A DNA stretch of 64,000 bases from a bacterium (lineage in GTDB: Bacteria > Pseudomonadota > Alphaproteobacteria > Acetobacterales > Acetobacteraceae), in assembly GCA_026224825.1 (NCBI GenBank), contig JAMFRO010000092.1, positions 26,880-90,879 on the forward strand. The letters are read 5' to 3'. This document shows positions 60,077 through 64,000 of this stretch, in pieces. The stretch's first letter is position 1, and the number at the start of each line of letters is the position of its first letter. The notes below the pieces were generated by a model, which had not been told where the DNA came from, ran no database searches, and worked only from the letters and a program-made list of their open reading frames with translations. Position numbers and translations under genes: made by a program.

Positions 60077-61332
60077 CGGTGATTTTTGCGCCCATCACCG
60101 GGCGCGGCGGGGCGGTCACGGTGCTCCGCCTGTCCGGCCCGGGTTCATTGGCGATTGTGGCAAAACTGGCGGGGACACTGCCCGCACCACGCCGTGCCAG
60201 CCTGCGCAAATTGCACCATGCCGGCAAAATGCTGGATGAGGCGCTGCTCGTGACCTTCCCGGCACCGCATAGTTTTACCGGCGAGGATTGCGCCGAAATC
60301 TCGCTCCATGGCGGCCGCGCGGTGCTGGCGGCGGTGAGTGCGGCGTTGCTCGATCTGGGCGCGCGCCCGGCCGAGCCGGGAGAGTTTTCGCGCCGCGCCT
60401 TCGAGAATGGCAAATTCGATCTGTTGCAGGCCGAGGCAATGGCGGATTTGATCGCCGCCGAGACCGAGGCGCAACGGCAGCAGGCACTGGCCGGCGCCGA
60501 TGTGCTGCATGGCGCCTGCACGGCATGGCGCGAGCGGTTGCGGAACATCATGGCGCAGCAGGAGGCGCTCATCGATTTTCCCGATGAGGATCTGCCGCCC
60601 GAGGTGGAGGCGGCACTGCTCGCCGGGATAGAGGATTTGCGCGATGAGATGCGCGCGGCACTCCACGCCGCCCCGGCGGCTGAGCGGCTGCGCGAAGGGC
60701 TGGAATTCGTCATCCTCGGCCCGCCCAATGCGGGTAAATCCACTTTGCTTAACGCGCTGGCGGGGGAGGAGGTGGCGATCGTCTCCGACACGCCCGGCAC
60801 GACGCGCGATGCGGTGGGGGTGCGGCTCGATTTGGGCGGTGTGCCCGTGCATGTCACCGATACGGCGGGGTTGCGCGACACGGCGGATAGCATCGAGGCC
60901 GAAGGCGTACGGCGCGCCCAGGCGCGGGCGGCGAAGGCGGATTTTGTGATTCTCGTGGCCGGGCCGGGCGAGGATTTCGCGCCGGCACCGGAGAACGTGC
61001 CCGGGATGCAGTTGCGCACCAAGGCGGATCTGGGCGGTGATGGCGTTTCCGCCCGCACCGGGGCGGGCATGGCGGCGCTGCGGGCGCGGCTGGCGGAAAC
61101 CGCGCAAGCCCTGACCGACACCAAAGGCGTTGCCACCTTGGCCCGGCCGCGCCAGATTGCCTGTGTACGCGATACCGCCGAGGCGCTGAGCCGCGCCCTG
61201 GCGCTGCCCGAGCCGGAATTGCGCGGCGAGGAATTGCGGCTGGCGGCGGGCGCACTGGCCAGGCTGGTGGGTGGCATCGCCGTGGAGGAAGTGCTGGACG
61301 CCGTGTTCTCGGGGTTCTGCATAGGTAAATAA
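60073..61332 (+). CDS. mnmE: tRNA modification GTPase MnmE (GTG start)
   Basis: FTGEDCAEISLHGGRAVLAAV; GPPNAGKSTLLNALAGEEVAIVSDTPGTTRDAV; DTAGLRDT; C-terminal FCIGK. Confidence 0.97.
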   Translation: MTVIFAPITGRGGAVTVLRLSGPGSLAIVAKLAGTLPAPRRASLRKLHHAGKMLDEALLVTFPAPHSFTGEDCAEISLHGGRAVLAAVSAALLDLGARPAEPGEFSRRAFENGKFDLLQAEAMADLIAAETEAQRQQALAGADVLHGACTAWRERLRNIMAQQEALIDFPDEDLPPEVEAALLAGIEDLRDEMRAALHAAPAAERLREGLEFVILGPPNAGKSTLLNALAGEEVAIVSDTPGTTRDAVGVRLDLGGVPVHVTDTAGLRDTADSIEAEGVRRAQARAAKADFVILVAGPGEDFAPAPENVPGMQLRTKADLGGDGVSARTGAGMAALRARLAETAQALTDTKGVATLARPRQIACVRDTAEALSRALALPEPELRGEELRLAAGALARLVGGIAVEEVLDAVFSGFCIGK

Positions 61333-61361
61333 GCCGGGGGCAAATAAGCCGGGGGGCAAAA

Positions 61362-62114
61362 ATGTTCGATTTGGCCGTGCGTCCGTTATACGTTGTGGTG
61401 GTGGCACTGCTGCTCCAGGGCCTCGCCGTGTTTGCCGGGGACTGGCTGCGCCGGCGGCGCAGCGAGGTTGAGGATACCGAGCGCAAGGATCTGGCGATCA
61501 TTCTGCCCGCGACCCTCACGCTGCTCACGCTGCTCATCGGCTTCAGCTTCTCCATGGCGGCCAACCGCTACGACCAGCGCAAGACGATGGAAGAGGATGA
61601 GGCAAATGCCATAGGCACGGAATACGCGCGGGCCGAGCTGATGCCGGCGCAGACGGCACATATACGCGGCCTGCTGAGCCAATATACCGACCAGCGGATT
61701 TTATTCTACAAGGTGACGGACAGCGCCCAGCGCCAGGCGGTGGATGCCGCCACTGCCAGGTTGCAGACCGCGCTCTGGGACAGCGTGACCCCCACGGCCC
61801 TCGCCACCCCCACGCCCATGACGGCGCTGGCCGTGTCCGGCATGAATGATGTGCTGAATGCGCAAGGCTATACCCAGGCCATGTTCTGGAACCGCCTGCC
61901 GCCCGGGGCCTGGTTTCTGATGATCTTGGTGGCCGGATTTTGCAGCTTCCTGTTCGGCTATAGCGAATATCGCACCTCCCGCCTGCGGTTGTGGGTATTG
62001 CCGGTGATCGTGGCCCTGCCGCTCGGGCTGATCGCCGATATGGACAGCCCGCGCTACGGGCTGATCCATGTGGTGCCGCAGAACCTCCTGGTGTTGCAGG
62101 CCACGCTAAAATAG
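61362..62114 (+). CDS. DUF4239-like (bestrophin-like) membrane protein
   Basis: Four TM pattern; LLIGFSFSMAANRYDQRKTMEEDEANAIGTEYARAELMP. Confidence 0.7.
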   Translation: MFDLAVRPLYVVVVALLLQGLAVFAGDWLRRRRSEVEDTERKDLAIILPATLTLLTLLIGFSFSMAANRYDQRKTMEEDEANAIGTEYARAELMPAQTAHIRGLLSQYTDQRILFYKVTDSAQRQAVDAATARLQTALWDSVTPTALATPTPMTALAVSGMNDVLNAQGYTQAMFWNRLPPGAWFLMILVAGFCSFLFGYSEYRTSRLRLWVLPVIVALPLGLIADMDSPRYGLIHVVPQNLLVLQATLK

Positions 62115-62254
62115 CCGGTTAGGTGCAAAAATCTGTCCGAAAGTTAATGAACTCAACTGGGCCTTAACGCGGAAATGATTGGTTTCTTGCGGTGAGGGCC
62201 CCAAATATGTTGGATATATGTGATCATGGGGCCGGGAAGGTAGAGGACACAGCA

Positions 62255-62590
62255 ATGCTCAGCATCCTCCGGCGCAAAACGGCGGCCAAAGTTATCCTGC
62301 ATGTGGTGGCGGGCAGTGTGCTGCTCATGGGGTGCAGCGCGCCGAAGCCCGTTGTAACCGCCCCGCCCAAACCCGGCTTCAGCGTGGACACACCGCTCGA
62401 TGTCATCGCCGCCGATGCGCGCGGCAAGGCGGTGCTGATGCAGGATGTGCCAGGCGTGATGAACAACGCCAAATACCCGCTGTTCGAGGATATGAGCCTG
62501 GCGCAGATCGCCATCATCTCCAACGGGCGGGTGACGCAGGCGCAACTGGATGCGGTGCGGGCGGATTTGGGCAGGCTGGCGGGTCAGTAG
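62255..62590 (+). CDS. Hypothetical lipoprotein
   Basis: VVAGSVLLMGCSAPKP lipobox; no family recognised. Confidence 0.6.
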   Translation: MLSILRRKTAAKVILHVVAGSVLLMGCSAPKPVVTAPPKPGFSVDTPLDVIAADARGKAVLMQDVPGVMNNAKYPLFEDMSLAQIAIISNGRVTQAQLDAVRADLGRLAGQ

Positions 62591-63768
62591 GTGCTGTTGA
62601 TGGCGGCACGTGTTTTGGGCGGCGCCAGCGGGTTGATGCCGCGTTCCGCCAGACCGGCCCAGCTCGTGGCGCTCAGGCAAGGGCGGCGGTAGTAATTGAA
62701 GGGCAGTTCCGGTGTATTTTTTTGCAGCGCCGGACCCACGGTGAGCCCGGTGGAAAGGCTGGGCGCGACGGTGGCGTAGACGTAACCCTCAGGCGAAACA
62801 TTTTTGCCGATCGTTGCCATGAAAGACTCCGCGCGCTTGTCACCCATCTGCCGCAACGCCAGTGCCGCGAAGGCCGTGCCCTCCAGCCAGATGCCGGTGC
62901 CAGCATTCGAAAAACTGATGCCGTCGCCTTGCTGTAATGCTTTTATGGCCACCAGTGCGGTGGCATCATCGCCCAGCCCGGCGAGGTAGGGCCATATGCC
63001 AGCATCAGCCGCGAGTAAGTGATTTACGCTTCCATCGGGACCACATCCAGAATCGAAACGAGCGGAGGATACGTCGAGCATCGTGCTCACGAAATCCGTG
63101 GCGTGGCGCGCATCCTCATCACGGCCCAAAGCACGGAAAGCCGCTACCAGATCGAGATTCTGCTCCGTGCTCTGCCATAAAAGCCGTTGTTGAGACGGAT
63201 CGAAACCGTAAAACCCGCCGTAATAGCCGCGCGGCGCACGCAAGGCGGCGTCGATGAAATCCCCCGCCGCATCAGCCGGCGCACGCATGCCCAAAGCCGA
63301 CCATAACAGCATTGCCCAGGCCACCGGGCCGGTATCGGTTCCCACCTGGTATGGGTCTTCAGCCCAGTGCCCGGCCGCAGCATCCCAAAACCCGGCAAGC
63401 TTGGCGGGCGCACTCATCACCCCGGCCGCATAACAATTCCTCAAGCGCCCATCAGCAAACTTTCGGTCATGCGCCTGCGCGATCTCCAATGCCTGACCAA
63501 TCCGCAACGCCGCCGCACGCTCACCAGCGGCCAATAAAAACAGCCCAGCCAGCGCATTGTCATAAACATAGGCCGCATTCGCCTGGGTAAGATCAAAATC
63601 CCCCCCGCCGGGCTGCACCAGATAGGAATTCAACAACACCGGACCATCCCCCAGCGCCGCCATCTGCCCCAACACGGCCTGCACGTAGCCCGAAGCCGCC
63701 TGCGCACTACCGGCCGCCACAGCGGCAACCCCCACGCCGAAAGCCCTGCGGGTGAGGGTTATGGGCAT
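62584..63768 (-). CDS. Exported hypothetical protein, possible (alpha/alpha)6-barrel fold, Tat-like signal
   Basis: MPITLTRRAFGVGVAAVAAGSAQAAS; repeated helical segments with AYVYDNALAGLFLLA. Confidence 0.6.
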   Translation of the reverse strand: MPITLTRRAFGVGVAAVAAGSAQAASGYVQAVLGQMAALGDGPVLLNSYLVQPGGGDFDLTQANAAYVYDNALAGLFLLAAGERAAALRIGQALEIAQAHDRKFADGRLRNCYAAGVMSAPAKLAGFWDAAAGHWAEDPYQVGTDTGPVAWAMLLWSALGMRAPADAAGDFIDAALRAPRGYYGGFYGFDPSQQRLLWQSTEQNLDLVAAFRALGRDEDARHATDFVSTMLDVSSARFDSGCGPDGSVNHLLAADAGIWPYLAGLGDDATALVAIKALQQGDGISFSNAGTGIWLEGTAFAALALRQMGDKRAESFMATIGKNVSPEGYVYATVAPSLSTGLTVGPALQKNTPELPFNYYRRPCLSATSWAGLAERGINPLAPPKTRAAINSTY

Positions 63769-63786
63769 GGGGTGGTGTTTGGGGGG

Positions 63787-64000
63787 AGAAAAAAGGCCAG
63801 GGCTCCGCCCCTCGACCCCGCTGGGGCCGTCGTGCGCAGCACGCCTCCGGCGTGACGGCCCCAGACCCCCACTACTTCGGGTCTTGGAAAGGGATGCCCT
63901 GCACGGGCTATCCAACTACGTGATCTCGAGGGCATCCCTTTCCAAGACCCGGGTGGGATCCAAGGGCCTTTCGGCCCTTGGCGGGTCCAGGGCAGAGCCC
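63787..64000. repeat. Long nested palindrome, copy 3 (inner arms 22 bp), runs to the window edge
   Basis: aaaaggccagggctccgcccctcgaccccgctggggcc...ccccagacccccactac; inner gggtcttggaaagggatgccct / agggcatccctttccaagaccc (63879-63950). Confidence 0.92.

Noticed and set aside
60054-61407. Two ~420-aa minus-strand ORFs antisense to mnmE
   Set aside because: mnmE is unambiguous on the plus strand; the antisense frames are compositional artefacts.

Overview
GC-rich alphaproteobacterial window (gene content suggests Acetobacteraceae/Rhodospirillales; inference only). Four zones are visible. (1) ~1-22.6 kb: a conjugative-element (ICE) segment with a Trb-type mating-pair module (traG, copG-like, trbB-C-D-E-J / trbL-F-G-I, DUF2274). 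It is decayed: frameshifted DUF736, truncated PIN toxin, and no relaxase or intact integrase in the window. It carries two cargo cassettes: (a) at the left edge, an MBL-fold hydrolase running off the window, divergent from a P-loop NTPase-wHTH-TPR protein (candidate AVAST/STAND-like defence pair); (b) inserted between trbJ and trbL, an AbiEi-like protein divergent from a large HipA-type kinase with an apparently fused AbiEi-like N-terminus, with long palindromes between them. A RelE/ParE-type TA pair and a vestigial DUF4102-type integrase N-terminus next to a tRNA-3'-end-like sequence mark the right boundary. (2) ~22.7-39.3 kb: a catabolic cluster (two Baeyer-Villiger monooxygenases, Rieske oxygenase, DUF1329, SDRs, alpha/beta hydrolases, TauD/TfdA, EthD, SnoaL-like proteins). 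Its intergenic regions share five copies of one operator pattern, TTGACA-N3-TGTC-N9-GACA, one of them directly upstream of a TetR gene. (3) ~39.3-62.6 kb: ordinary chromosomal genes (hrpB, dsbD-like, MoxR/CoxE pair, aa3 oxidase operon without ctaG, SURF1, M32 peptidase, mnmE). (4) A dispersed family of long nested palindromes, with conserved outer arms and unrelated inner hairpins, at ~48.0, 57.6 and 63.8 kb, plus a minimal relative at 37.3 kb. All family calls were made by eye from the translations; no searches were run.
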